Below are positions 1 through 7,444 of a stretch of 64,000 bases of DNA, one piece after another. Position numbers and translations under genes: made by a program. Position 1 is the stretch's first letter. Each line of letters starts with the position of its first letter. The notes beneath the pieces are model-generated. The model was not told the DNA's origin. It saw only the letters and a list, made by a program, of their open reading frames with translations, and ran no database searches. The DNA is from Serinicoccus sediminis (GTDB lineage Bacteria > Actinomycetota > Actinomycetes > Actinomycetales > Dermatophilaceae): contig NZ_SDVA01000001.1 in assembly GCF_004153545.1 (NCBI RefSeq), positions 434,001-498,000 on the forward strand. The letters are read 5' to 3'.

Positions 1-595
1 GGACCAGCGCCTGCAGACGGTCCTGAGATCCCTGGGCACCATCGAGTCGACCGGCGCACAGAGCATGCGCGAGCTGCACCGTCTGCTCGGGGTGCTCCGT
101 GGGGACGCGGCGGCCGAGGTAGGCGCGGGCAGCCTGTCCCTCGACCAGGAGTCGAGCGTGCAGCCCGGCCTGGGCGACCTGGACGGCCTCGTCGACCTCA
201 GCCGCAGCAGTGGTCTCATCGTCGAGGTCCACCGCTCCGGGGAGCAACGGGACGTCGACCCCTCGGTGGGTGCTGCGGCATACCGCGTCGTGCAGGAGTC
301 GCTGACCAACGCGCTCAAGCACGCGGGGCAGGGTGCGCTCGTCGACATCTACGTGGCGTGGCACGGTGCCGAGCTGCAGGTCCAGGTGCGCTGCCGCGGC
401 AGTCGGGACGCCACCCGCACGGACATCCCGAGCGGCGGCACCGGCCTGCGCGGTCTGCGCGAACGGGTCGGCCTGGTCGGCGGGCGGTTCGAGGCGGGCT
501 GGGCCGGCGACGAGTTCGTCGGCACCGCGGTCCTCCCGACCGGGCAGGCCGACGTCCCGCAGGGGCCGGCGTCACGGGACCAGGGGCACTCGTGA
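1..595 (+). CDS. Two-component sensor histidine kinase, NarL-partner type (5' truncated)
   Basis: This is the C-terminal part of a sensor kinase that would phosphorylate the response regulator encoded next. The frame is open from base 2, so the start, any membrane segments and the phospho-accepting His lie outside the window. What remains shows the end of the dimerisation helices (MRELHRLLGVLR), then a HATPase_c domain with AYRVVQESLTNALKHA as the N box and GGTGLRGLRERVGLVGG as the G box. The N box is the form seen in HisKA_3 kinases paired with NarL/LuxR regulators. The stop overlaps the next gene's GTG, so the pair is translationally coupled. The stimulus cannot be inferred. Confidence 0.93.
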   Translation, partial: DQRLQTVLRSLGTIESTGAQSMRELHRLLGVLRGDAAAEVGAGSLSLDQESSVQPGLGDLDGLVDLSRSSGLIVEVHRSGEQRDVDPSVGAAAYRVVQESLTNALKHAGQGALVDIYVAWHGAELQVQVRCRGSRDATRTDIPSGGTGLRGLRERVGLVGGRFEAGWAGDEFVGTAVLPTGQADVPQGPASRDQGHS

Positions 596-1263
596 CCATC
601 CGGATCGTGGTCGCGGACGACCAGGAGCAGGTGCGCGACGGTCTGTTCATGCTGCTCACCGCCGAGGACGACCTGGAGGTCGTGGCTCTCGCCGCCGACG
701 GGGTCGAGGCGGTCGAGGCGGTCGACCGCGAGCGCCCGGACGTCGTCGTCATGGACATCCGGATGCCCCGGCTGGACGGCATCGAGGCCACCCGGCGGAT
801 CACCGCCGACCGCGACGACGACGGCGCCGACGAGGTCACGACCGTGCTGGTGCTGACGACCTTCGACCACGACGACGCCCTCTATGGCGCGCTGCGGGCG
901 GGGGCGTCGGGCTACATGCTCAAGGACGCCGTCCCCGCCCGGCTCGCGGACGCGGTGCGCCGGGTCGCCGACGGCGGCTCGTGGATCGATCCCGGGGTCG
1001 CCGGCAAGGTCATCGAGACGCTGCGCGAGACGGCGCCACGGGACCTCCGCGGGCTGCCGAGCCTGGAGATGCTGTCGCCGCGTGAGCTCGAGGTGCTCAC
1101 CCTCATGGGTGACGCGCCCTCCAACAGCGACCTTGCGGCGCAGCTTTTCGTCTCCGAGGCGACCGTCAAGACGCACATCTCGCGCCTGCTCATGAAGACG
1201 GGGAGCTCCGAGCGCGCCCAGCTCGTCGCCCTGGCCTACCGCACCGGGCTCGTCCAGCCCTGA
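592..1263 (+). CDS. NarL/FixJ-family response regulator
   Basis: This is the transcription factor partner of the upstream kinase, 223 residues. It starts at GTG 592, which overlaps the kinase stop. The receiver domain (about 1-120) has the acidic pocket VADDQ and the phospho-acceptor Asp55 in VVVMDIRMPRLDG, with the conserved Lys in GYMLKDA. The C-terminal LuxR-type helix-turn-helix (about 150-215) reads LSPRELEVLTLMG...VSEATVKTHISRLL. It is the last gene of its operon: a strong 21-bp stem at 1286-1334 follows 22 bases after the stop. The target genes are unknown; nothing next to it is obviously co-regulated. Confidence 0.95.
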   Translation: MTIRIVVADDQEQVRDGLFMLLTAEDDLEVVALAADGVEAVEAVDRERPDVVVMDIRMPRLDGIEATRRITADRDDDGADEVTTVLVLTTFDHDDALYGALRAGASGYMLKDAVPARLADAVRRVADGGSWIDPGVAGKVIETLRETAPRDLRGLPSLEMLSPRELEVLTLMGDAPSNSDLAAQLFVSEATVKTHISRLLMKTGSSERAQLVALAYRTGLVQP

Positions 1264-1285
1264 CCCTCGCCGGGCACGCCCACCG

Positions 1286-1334
1286 ACCGAGCGCCGCGAA
1301 TGGTGGGCGCAGACCACCATTCGCGGCGCTCGGT
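1286..1334. terminator. Perfect 21-bp inverted repeat built from two head-to-head copies of a dispersed element
   Basis: Positions 1286-1306 are exactly complementary to 1314-1334, with a 7-base loop. Each arm is the 20-bp element ACCGAGCGCCGCGAATGGTG that also occurs at 16732-16784 and 37205-37320. It sits just after the response regulator stop and could end that transcript, although no T-run follows. It may equally be a mobile palindromic unit that happens to act as a terminator. Confidence 0.8.
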
Positions 1335-1463
1335 GGCGCGGGCGCGTACCAACTTGTGCCGGTTCTGCGGGAGGACCCGGACGACGACCAGAGGTGGGGC
1401 AGGACATCGTCCGGCCAACCGCCCGGATGGCAGGACACCAGCCCTGACCTGCACAAACGCGCG

Positions 1464-1499
1464 TTGCACAGGGCCGGCGGACGGCGACATACTCGCCGG
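1464..1499 (+). promoter_or_regulatory. Promoter of the dapB operon, predicted leaderless
   Basis: A -35 like TTGCAC (1464-1469) and a -10 like CATACT (1488-1493) are 18 bp apart. The -10 ends six bases before the GTG at 1500, so transcription should begin at or next to the start codon; no Shine-Dalgarno sequence is visible. The -35 overlaps a direct repeat of TGCACA (1450-1455, 1465-1470) flanking AACGCGCGTT, a possible operator. Apart from the hairpin at 1286, the gap 1264-1463 holds nothing else I recognise. Confidence 0.55.
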
Positions 1500-2273
1500 G
1501 TGCCCCTCTCTCTCGGACTCTTCGGGACCGGACGCCTCGGGTCGGCGGTCCGGCGCCTCGCCGACGCCCAGGACGACCTCGAGGTCCGCTGGGCCGTCGG
1601 TCGTGAGGCCACGAGCGACCTGCCGGCTGTCGACGTCGCCGTCGACGTCAGCACCGCAGCCGCGGTCGCCGGCCACCTCACCTGGGCGCGGCGCACCGGC
1701 ACCGACCTCGTCATCGGTGCGACCGGGTGGGACCCGGCCCTCGTGGACGGCGACCTGCCGGTGCGGGTGCTCGTCGCCCCGAACTTCTCCCTCGGCGTCG
1801 CGCTGCTGCGCCGGCTCACCGCCGTCCTGGGCGGGTATGTCGCCGCCACCCGCCGCGCGGGTGAGGACGTCGACCTGGCGGTCACCGAGACCCACCACCG
1901 GCACAAGGTCGACGCGCCGAGCGGCACCGCACTGGCCCTGCGCGAGGCCCTCGCCCGCGGCGCCGGGACCCCCCTCGAGGAGGTCCAGACCACCAGCCTG
2001 CGCCTCGGCGAGGTCGTCGGCGACCACCAGGTCACCGTCGCCACCGGCCTGGAGACCCTCACGCTGCGGCACACCGCGCACGACCGCGACCTCTTCGCCA
2101 GCGGAGCGTTGACGGCGGCCCGATGGCTCGCCGCCCGCCCGCACCCTGGACTGTTCACCCTCGACGACCTCGCCGAGGACCACCTCCGACCCCTGTTCGG
2201 CGCTCCTGCCGGGCAGCCGGACCCGGACCCCCGGGCCGCCGTGCGGTCCACCACCGCCGACGCCCACGCCTGA
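1500..2273 (+). CDS. dapB: 4-hydroxy-tetrahydrodipicolinate reductase (DapB)
   Basis: It reduces hydroxy-tetrahydrodipicolinate to tetrahydrodipicolinate with NAD(P)H, the second committed step toward diaminopimelate. The protein is 257 residues, normal for DapB. Visible motifs are the Rossmann loop GLFGTGRLG, APNFSLGVALL, the signature ETHHRHKVDAPSGTAL and HTAHDRDLFASGAL. The GTG at 1500 is chosen because the Rossmann strand begins right after it and a good -10 box lies six bases upstream; the frame stays open further up but has no family content there. It is the first of five genes (dapB, dapA, dapD, aminotransferase, decarboxylase) read in one direction. Confidence 0.93.
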   Translation: MPLSLGLFGTGRLGSAVRRLADAQDDLEVRWAVGREATSDLPAVDVAVDVSTAAAVAGHLTWARRTGTDLVIGATGWDPALVDGDLPVRVLVAPNFSLGVALLRRLTAVLGGYVAATRRAGEDVDLAVTETHHRHKVDAPSGTALALREALARGAGTPLEEVQTTSLRLGEVVGDHQVTVATGLETLTLRHTAHDRDLFASGALTAARWLAARPHPGLFTLDDLAEDHLRPLFGAPAGQPDPDPRAAVRSTTADAHA

Positions 2274-2297
2274 GCGCCGGCACCCCACGAAGGAGAC

Positions 2298-3326
2298 ATG
2301 ATGCCCACCACCCTCACCGCCGCACCGTTCACCGGTCTCGGCGTCGCCCTCGCGACGCCGTTCACCACCGGGACCGACGCCGCGGGAGGGACCCGAAAGC
2401 CCGCCGTCGACCACCAGGCCTTCGGCCGGCTCGTCGAGCACGTGCTGGCCGACGGGCTCGGCGTCGACTGGCTCGTCGTGCTCGGCTCCACCGGCGAGGC
2501 CGCGACCGTGTCCGACACCGAGCGGCACGCGCTGGTCCGGCAGGCCGTCGAGCTCGCCCGGTCCCACGGTCGCGGCGTCCCGGTCGTCGTCGGCATCGGG
2601 CACAACGACACCGACCGCACCTGCGAGCTGGCCGCGCAGGCCGCCGCCGCGGGGGCCGACGCCCTCCTCGTCGTCACCCCGTTCTACAACAAGCCCCAGG
2701 TCAGCGGGCTCGTGGCGCACTACCGCGCGGTGGCCGAGGCGGCCGGCGGACTCCCGGTCATCGCCTACAACGTGCCGGGGCGGACCGGCTGCAACATCAC
2801 CCCCGACGCCATGCGCCAGATCTGGGAGGTCGAGCAGGTCGTGGCCCTCAAGGAGAGCTCCGGCGACCTGCGCCAGGTCGGCCGGCTCTGCCGTGAGGCG
2901 CCCGCCGGTCGGGCCGTCCTCGCCGGGGACGACGACCTCGCGCTGGCCTCGATCGCCGTCGGCGCCCAGGGGCTGGTGTCGGTATGCGCCAACGTGGCAC
3001 CCGTCGAGACCCGTCGGCTCGTGCAGGCCGCGACCACCGGCGACCTCGACCTCGCCCGGCAGCTGGACGGCGTGCTCGCCCCGCTCATGGACGCACTCTT
3101 CACCGAGACCAACCCGGTGCCGGTCAAGGCCGCCCTCGCCTGCCTCGGGCTGGCCACCGCCAACGTCCGGCTGCCGCTCTCCCCCGCCGAGCCGGGGACG
3201 TGGAGCCGGGTCCAGGCCGCGCTCGCCGACCTCCAGTCCGCCCGGCGCACCGACCGCGGCGCCGGGACCAGGTCGCTGCCCGCCCACGTGACCGTGCCGC
3301 ACGACACCGCGGCGCTCGCCTCGTGA
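2298..3326 (+). CDS. dapA: 4-hydroxy-tetrahydrodipicolinate synthase (DapA)
   Basis: This is a class I aldolase that condenses pyruvate with aspartate semialdehyde. The 342-residue barrel has the Schiff-base lysine Lys185 (VALKESSGD), Tyr157 in AYNVPGRTG, the GSTGEA loop near 63 and ETNPVPVKAAL near the C-terminus. It is longer than typical DapA (about 295) because of an N-terminal extension, a small insert around residues 28-38 and a C-terminal tail. An AAGGAG ribosome site precedes two adjacent ATG codons (2298, 2301); either may be used. It lies 24 bases after dapB and its stop overlaps the dapD start. Confidence 0.93.
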   Translation: MMPTTLTAAPFTGLGVALATPFTTGTDAAGGTRKPAVDHQAFGRLVEHVLADGLGVDWLVVLGSTGEAATVSDTERHALVRQAVELARSHGRGVPVVVGIGHNDTDRTCELAAQAAAAGADALLVVTPFYNKPQVSGLVAHYRAVAEAAGGLPVIAYNVPGRTGCNITPDAMRQIWEVEQVVALKESSGDLRQVGRLCREAPAGRAVLAGDDDLALASIAVGAQGLVSVCANVAPVETRRLVQAATTGDLDLARQLDGVLAPLMDALFTETNPVPVKAALACLGLATANVRLPLSPAEPGTWSRVQAALADLQSARRTDRGAGTRSLPAHVTVPHDTAALAS

Positions 3327-4138
3327 GCGCCCCGACCACCGCGACCCACGAGCTGGAGGCCGTCTTCGCCGACGACGGCGGCGCCCAGCCGACCCGCGAG
3401 CACGTCGAGCAGCTGCTCACGGCGCTGGAGGGCGGCTCGGTCCGGGCCGCCAGCCGGGCCGACGACGGGCAGTGGCACGCGCACGACTGGGTCAAGCGCG
3501 GCATCCTCGCGGCCTTCCGACTGAGCGAGACCGTCGAGATGGACTGGCCCGGCGGCGGCGTCGACCGGTCGCTCGTGCCGGCGCGCAGGATCACGGCGGG
3601 CGACGGCATACGGCTCGTGCCGGGCGGGACCTCGGTGCGGCGCGGTGCCCACCTCGCGCCCGGCGTCGTCGTCATGCCACCGAGCTACGTCAACGTCGGG
3701 GGGCGCGTCGGCGCCGGCTCGATGGTCGACAGCCACGCGCTCGTCGGGTCCTGCGCCCAGGTCGGCGAGGGCGTGCACCTGTCGACCGCGGTGCAGCTCG
3801 GCGGGGTGCTCGAGCCGGTCGGGGCCCGCCCCGTCGTCGTCGAGGACGGGGTGTTCGTGGGCGCCCAGTGCGGGCTCTACGAGGGCGTCGTGGTGCGGCG
3901 CGGCGCCGTGCTCGCCCCGGGCGTGACCCTGACGGCCGGCACCACGATCTACGACCTCGTCGAGCAGCGCGAGGTGCGCGGGGAGGTGCCGCCGGACGCC
4001 GTGGTGGTGCCCGGCTCCCGGCCGGCCCGCGGCGACTACGCCGCCGTCCTGGGGCTGTCCCTCTACGCACCGGTCATCGTGAAGTACCGCGACTCCTCCA
4101 CCGATGCCGCCACCGTCCTCGAGGAGTCGCTGCGGTGA
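3323..4138 (+). CDS. dapD: Tetrahydrodipicolinate N-succinyltransferase, proteobacterial (E. coli) type
   Basis: It is predicted to acylate tetrahydrodipicolinate (usually with succinyl-CoA) so that the amino group can be installed. The protein is 271 residues. The N-terminal helical domain carries DGQWHAHDWVKRGILAAFRL and the left-handed beta-helix carries MPPSYVNVG, MVDSHALVGSCAQVG, VHLSTAVQLGGVLEPV and VVEDGVFVGAQ, ending APVIVKY. This closely follows the E. coli DapD plan and not the longer (about 317-residue) enzyme known from mycobacteria. A related paralogue is TabB of tabtoxin biosynthesis. The GTG start overlaps the dapA stop, and its own stop overlaps the next GTG. Confidence 0.88.
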   Translation: MSAPTTATHELEAVFADDGGAQPTREHVEQLLTALEGGSVRAASRADDGQWHAHDWVKRGILAAFRLSETVEMDWPGGGVDRSLVPARRITAGDGIRLVPGGTSVRRGAHLAPGVVVMPPSYVNVGGRVGAGSMVDSHALVGSCAQVGEGVHLSTAVQLGGVLEPVGARPVVVEDGVFVGAQCGLYEGVVVRRGAVLAPGVTLTAGTTIYDLVEQREVRGEVPPDAVVVPGSRPARGDYAAVLGLSLYAPVIVKYRDSSTDAATVLEESLR

Positions 4139-5328
4139 GGACGGCGACCAGGGTGGCGGGCCAGGGCCTGTCACCCATCCGACGCATGGCCCTCGACGCC
4201 CCGCCCGGGGTCGTCGACCTCGGGCTGGGTGAGCCCGGGTGGCGCCCACCGGACGTCGGCCAGGCCGCGGTCGAGGGGACCTCGCTGGACTACGGCCCCA
4301 ACACCTCCGACCCGGCGCTCGTCGCCGCGATCGCCCGGTCTGCCTCACCTGCCGGCGGGGTCGCGGCCGAGGAGGTCATGGTGACCGCGGGCAGCCAGGC
4401 CGCGCTCTACGCCCTCTTCCAGGCCTACGCCGAGCCCGGCTCCGTCGTGCTGGTCCCCGACCCGGGCTTCGTCGCCTACCCCACGCTGGCCCGCATGTGC
4501 GGCGCCACCCCGGTCGGCTACCCGCTCGCCGCCGGTGGCGACCTCGACCCGGACGCGCTGGTCGCGGCGCTCGGGGAGCAGCGGCATACCTCTCTGGTCG
4601 TGCTCAACCACCCCGCGAACCCCACCGGGGGGCTCGCCTCGGCCGAGGCCCTCGCGCGGGTCGCCGACGCGTGCGCCGAGCGCGGCGTGCTCCTCGTCAG
4701 CGACGAGGTGTATGCCGAGCTGTGGGTCGAGCGGCGGCCGGCCTCGCTGCGCGACGTGAGCGCTGAGGGTGTGGTGCTCGGGTCGATGAGCAAGGCGTTC
4801 GCCGCCCCGGGCCTGCGCATCGGGTGGGCGCTCGGCGACCCCGAGGTGCTCGCTCCGGCCCGGCTGGTGCACAACGCGATGACCACGGCGCCCTCGAGGT
4901 TGTCGCAGGCTGCCGCGCTCACGCTGCTGGAGGCGGCCGAGGACGTGCTCCCGGCGTCCCGGGCGCAGGTCCGCGAGCGGTGGGGGGCGGTCGACCGCCT
5001 CGCTCCCCACCTCCCCACTTCTGGACAGAGGTTCGTGGGGGACGGGCACCAGAAACCTATGTCCAGAACTGCGGGGCGGGCGGGTTTCTACCTCTGGCTA
5101 GCGCTGCCCGGTGACCTCGACGGCGACGGCCGCGCCCGTCACGACGAGCACGGCGGGAGCGGCACCGAGGCGTTCGCGCTGCGGCTGCGTGACGAGGGCG
5201 GGGTGACGACCATCCCCGGGACGGCGTTCGGGCCGGGCGGTGCGGGTTTCCTGCGCGTGAGCCTCGGCGGGCCGGTGCCCCAGGTCGAGGAAGGACTACG
5301 GCGCCTGGCGCCCTGGTGGGAGGCATGA
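4135..5328 (+). CDS. dapC: PLP-dependent aminotransferase, probable N-succinyl-diaminopimelate aminotransferase (DapC-like)
   Basis: This fold type I aminotransferase is expected to transfer an amino group to the succinylated keto acid made by DapD. It has 397 residues, with Asp190 in LLVSDEVYAE binding the pyridine nitrogen, Lys220 in GSMSKAFAAPGLRIGW forming the internal aldimine, and an Arg near the end (GFLRVSL) for the carboxylate. About residues 294-316, just before GFYLWL, form a segment absent from the usual family plan; its DNA (5017-5070) is an imperfect inverted repeat, so it looks like an inserted palindromic element read in frame. Substrate assignment rests on the dap neighbours. 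Starts and stops overlap those of adjacent genes. Confidence 0.82.
   Translation: MRTATRVAGQGLSPIRRMALDAPPGVVDLGLGEPGWRPPDVGQAAVEGTSLDYGPNTSDPALVAAIARSASPAGGVAAEEVMVTAGSQAALYALFQAYAEPGSVVLVPDPGFVAYPTLARMCGATPVGYPLAAGGDLDPDALVAALGEQRHTSLVVLNHPANPTGGLASAEALARVADACAERGVLLVSDEVYAELWVERRPASLRDVSAEGVVLGSMSKAFAAPGLRIGWALGDPEVLAPARLVHNAMTTAPSRLSQAAALTLLEAAEDVLPASRAQVRERWGAVDRLAPHLPTSGQRFVGDGHQKPMSRTAGRAGFYLWLALPGDLDGDGRARHDEHGGSGTEAFALRLRDEGGVTTIPGTAFGPGGAGFLRVSLGGPVPQVEEGLRRLAPWWEA
5017..5070. repeat. Imperfect inverted repeat inside the aminotransferase gene
   Basis: The left arm 5017-5034 (ACTTCTGGACAGAGGTTC) and the right arm 5052-5070 (complement AGTTCTGGACATAGGTTTC) match except for two substitutions and one indel, with a 17-base loop. 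The codons it spans are unlike the flanks (TCT, AGA, AAA, CCT, ATG). This suggests a small palindromic element captured by the reading frame. I found no second full copy in the window. Confidence 0.7.
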
Positions 5329-6521
5329 TCTTGACGGCTGCGACGACGGACCTGTTCACCTTCGACGAGGCGACCCTCGACGACCTCGTCACGAGGCACC
5401 CGACCCCGTTCTTCGCCTACGACCTGGGCGCGGCGCGGGAGCGCTTCGCCCGGCTCCGGTCCGCGCTGCCGGCCCGGGTGCGGCTGGCGTACGCGGTCAA
5501 GTCCAACCCCGGGCTGCCGCTGCTGGAGACCTTCGCCGGGCAGGGAGCGTGGTTCGACTGCGCGAGCGCCGGGGAGGTGTCGACCGCTCTCGCCGCGGGG
5601 GGCACCGGTGCGGGCATGGTCGTCGCCGGGCCCGCGAAGACCGAGCGCGACCTGCAGGCCGCGCTCTTCGCCGGGGCCCGCGTGCAGGTGGACGGCATCG
5701 AGGACGTGGCCAGGCTGCACGCCCTGCACACCGGGGACCGCCCGCTGCCGGTCAATGTCAGGGTCAACCCCGCCGGGGGTGTGTCGGAGGGCGCGACCAT
5801 CATCGGTGGTGGCGGGCCCAGCGCGTTCGGGGTGGACGAGGAGGTGCTGGAGGAGTTCGTGCGCGAGGCGGCCCGCTTCGGCCGGGTGCAGATCCGCGGG
5901 CTGCAGGTCTTCTCCGCCAGCAACGAGCTGGACGCCGGCCGGCTGCTGGCCAACCACCGGACGGCGCTCGGCATCGGTCGACGGCTGCAGGAGCTCGTCG
6001 GCCGGGAGCTGGACCTCGTCGACATCGGGGGCGGCCTGGGCATCCGGTATGCCCTCGCCGACGCGAGCCTGGACACGCGCGCCCTGGGTGCGGGCCTGGG
6101 CCGCATCCTCGGCGAGCACGACTGGTTCACCGGTGAGCTGCTGCTCGAGCCCGGTCGGTGGCTGTCCGGGCCCACCGGGGTCTACGCCGCCCGGGTCGTG
6201 CGCACCAAGGTGTCCCGCGGTGAGCGCTTCGTCATGCTCGAGGGCGGGATCAACCACCTGCTCCGGCCGCTGCTGACCGGGCAGTCGTTCCCCACCCTGG
6301 CCGTGCGCCCCGGCGAAGGCGTCGTCGACGGCGAGCGGGCGACGACGACGCTGGCCGGGCCGCTGTGCACCTCGCTGGACCGGGTGGGCACCGGTGACCT
6401 GTCGGTGGACCTTCGCCCGGGAGACGTGGTCGTGTTCGGGCAGACCGGCGCCTACGCCTACACCCAGGCGATGAGCCACTTCCTGTCGCACGCCCTCCCG
6501 GAGCAGCACTGGATCGATTGA
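5325..6521 (+). CDS. Fold type III PLP decarboxylase, diaminopimelate decarboxylase (LysA)-like
   Basis: It is predicted to decarboxylate a diaminopimelate-like amino acid. In 398 residues it shows the PLP lysine Lys59 (YAVKSNPG), FDCASAGEV, VAGPAKTERDL, RVNP, the glycine-rich DIGGGLGI, and LAGPLCTSLD with the cysteine that completes the partner subunit's active site. Where LysA normally reads His-x-Gly-Ser-Gln, this protein has GLQVFSASNELDAG, a form closer to BtrK-like and other specialised decarboxylases, so the substrate may not be plain meso-DAP. ATG 5325 overlaps the aminotransferase stop. It is the last gene of the dap-type operon. Confidence 0.85.
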   Translation: MILTAATTDLFTFDEATLDDLVTRHPTPFFAYDLGAARERFARLRSALPARVRLAYAVKSNPGLPLLETFAGQGAWFDCASAGEVSTALAAGGTGAGMVVAGPAKTERDLQAALFAGARVQVDGIEDVARLHALHTGDRPLPVNVRVNPAGGVSEGATIIGGGGPSAFGVDEEVLEEFVREAARFGRVQIRGLQVFSASNELDAGRLLANHRTALGIGRRLQELVGRELDLVDIGGGLGIRYALADASLDTRALGAGLGRILGEHDWFTGELLLEPGRWLSGPTGVYAARVVRTKVSRGERFVMLEGGINHLLRPLLTGQSFPTLAVRPGEGVVDGERATTTLAGPLCTSLDRVGTGDLSVDLRPGDVVVFGQTGAYAYTQAMSHFLSHALPEQHWID

Positions 6522-6688
6522 TGCCCGGGCCGCGGCCCACCGCGGCGGCTGCTCGACGACCGCGACCGGCACACCCGCCGGGCGTCTCGTGCTGGCTCGG
6601 GCTTCCTTGACTTTCCTGGGAGATCGGCAAAGTATTGGTCACATTCGTCGGGACTGGACTCGGCGTATGCCTTCTGGACAGGTATTCC
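6522..6688 (+). promoter_or_regulatory. Intergenic region with a candidate promoter for the winged-helix regulator
   Basis: This 167-bp gap is more AT-rich than its surroundings. TTGACT at 6607-6612 is a good -35 match; the -10 is weak (AAGTAT at 6630-6635, or AGTATT one base on). TTGGTCACATTCGTC (6635-6649) resembles TTGGTCAGCGTTTGTC at 7437-7452, ahead of the next gene. Confidence 0.35.
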
Positions 6689-7363
6689 GTGACACAGCCG
6701 TTCTGGATCGTCCCTCTCGAGACCTCCCCCGCCGAGGTCGCGGCGACGTTGGCTGCCTGCGAGGAGTCGCGCATCCTGGGCGAGGTGGTGCCCGCCGCAG
6801 CGATCCGGGACCGGTTGTCGACAGCCCGGCCCCCGGCCGTCGTGCTCCAGGGCGGAGAGCCCTCGCCGTCGCTCGTCGACGCGCAGCGCTGGCTGGCCGA
6901 GGCGGGCGTGCCCACGCTGGTGCTGCTGCCCACCCTCACCGACGACCTGGAGGCCGTGCTGCTGGACCGTGGTGCCCAGGACGTGCTGCAGCTGCCGGTC
7001 TCGTCACGGCGGCTGGGTGCGCGGCTGAGGCTGCTGACCCGCGCTCCGGCCGGGCAGCGGGAGGAGCCGGTCGACATCCGGCTGCGCGGTGACGTGACGT
7101 TGTCGCCGGGGCGACGCACGGTGCGCGTCGGTGACGCGCCGGTCCCCCTCACCCGGTCGGAGTTCGACCTGCTGCTCACCGTGGTCCTGGCGGGGGGCTC
7201 CGTGGTCGATCACCACGACCTGGCGCAGGCGCTGCGTCACGACACCCTCAGCACCCAGGCGCTGCAGACGCACGCCAGCCGGGTCCGCAGCAAGCTGCGC
7301 GCCGCCGGGGCTCCCGACGTCCTGCGCCCCGTCCGCGGCATCGGCTACCGCCTGACGGGCTGA
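6689..7363 (+). CDS. OmpR/PhoB-type winged-helix transcriptional regulator with a degenerate receiver domain
   Basis: The C-terminal half (about 125-224) is a clear Trans_reg_C winged helix: PLTRSEFDLLLTVVLAGGSVVDHHDL, then LQTHASRVRSKLRAAG and a final RPVRGIGYRLTG. The N-terminal half has receiver-like strands and helices, but the site where the phosphorylated Asp should sit reads VVLQGGE and the N-terminal acidic pair is missing, so phosphorylation looks unlikely. No kinase gene adjoins it. GTG 6689 (224 residues) is chosen as the start; an earlier GTG at 6635 would lie on the candidate -10. Similar motifs before its own gene and the next suggest it may control both; that is inference. Confidence 0.82.
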   Translation: MTQPFWIVPLETSPAEVAATLAACEESRILGEVVPAAAIRDRLSTARPPAVVLQGGEPSPSLVDAQRWLAEAGVPTLVLLPTLTDDLEAVLLDRGAQDVLQLPVSSRRLGARLRLLTRAPAGQREEPVDIRLRGDVTLSPGRRTVRVGDAPVPLTRSEFDLLLTVVLAGGSVVDHHDLAQALRHDTLSTQALQTHASRVRSKLRAAGAPDVLRPVRGIGYRLTG

Positions 7364-7416
7364 GGGCTGACCCCACCCTCGATTCCTGTCGATCTACTGT
7401 CTGTTCCGGACGCCTC

Positions 7417-7444
7417 GGTCAGAGGTGGTGCAAGTCTTGGTCAG
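7417..7444 (+). promoter_or_regulatory. Direct repeat GGTCAG, 22 bp apart, upstream of the CWB2/GH26-like gene
   Basis: GGTCAG occurs at 7417-7422 and 7439-7444, a spacing of two helical turns as expected for OmpR-type dimers. It lies in the 225-bp gap (7364-7588) between the winged-helix regulator and the secreted protein. No clear -10/-35 pair stands out in the rest of that gap. Confidence 0.3.

Noticed and set aside
1190-3302. Long minus-strand frames opposite dapB and dapA
   Set aside because: These are mirror frames produced by high GC at the third codon position; DapB and DapA motifs on the plus strand are unambiguous.
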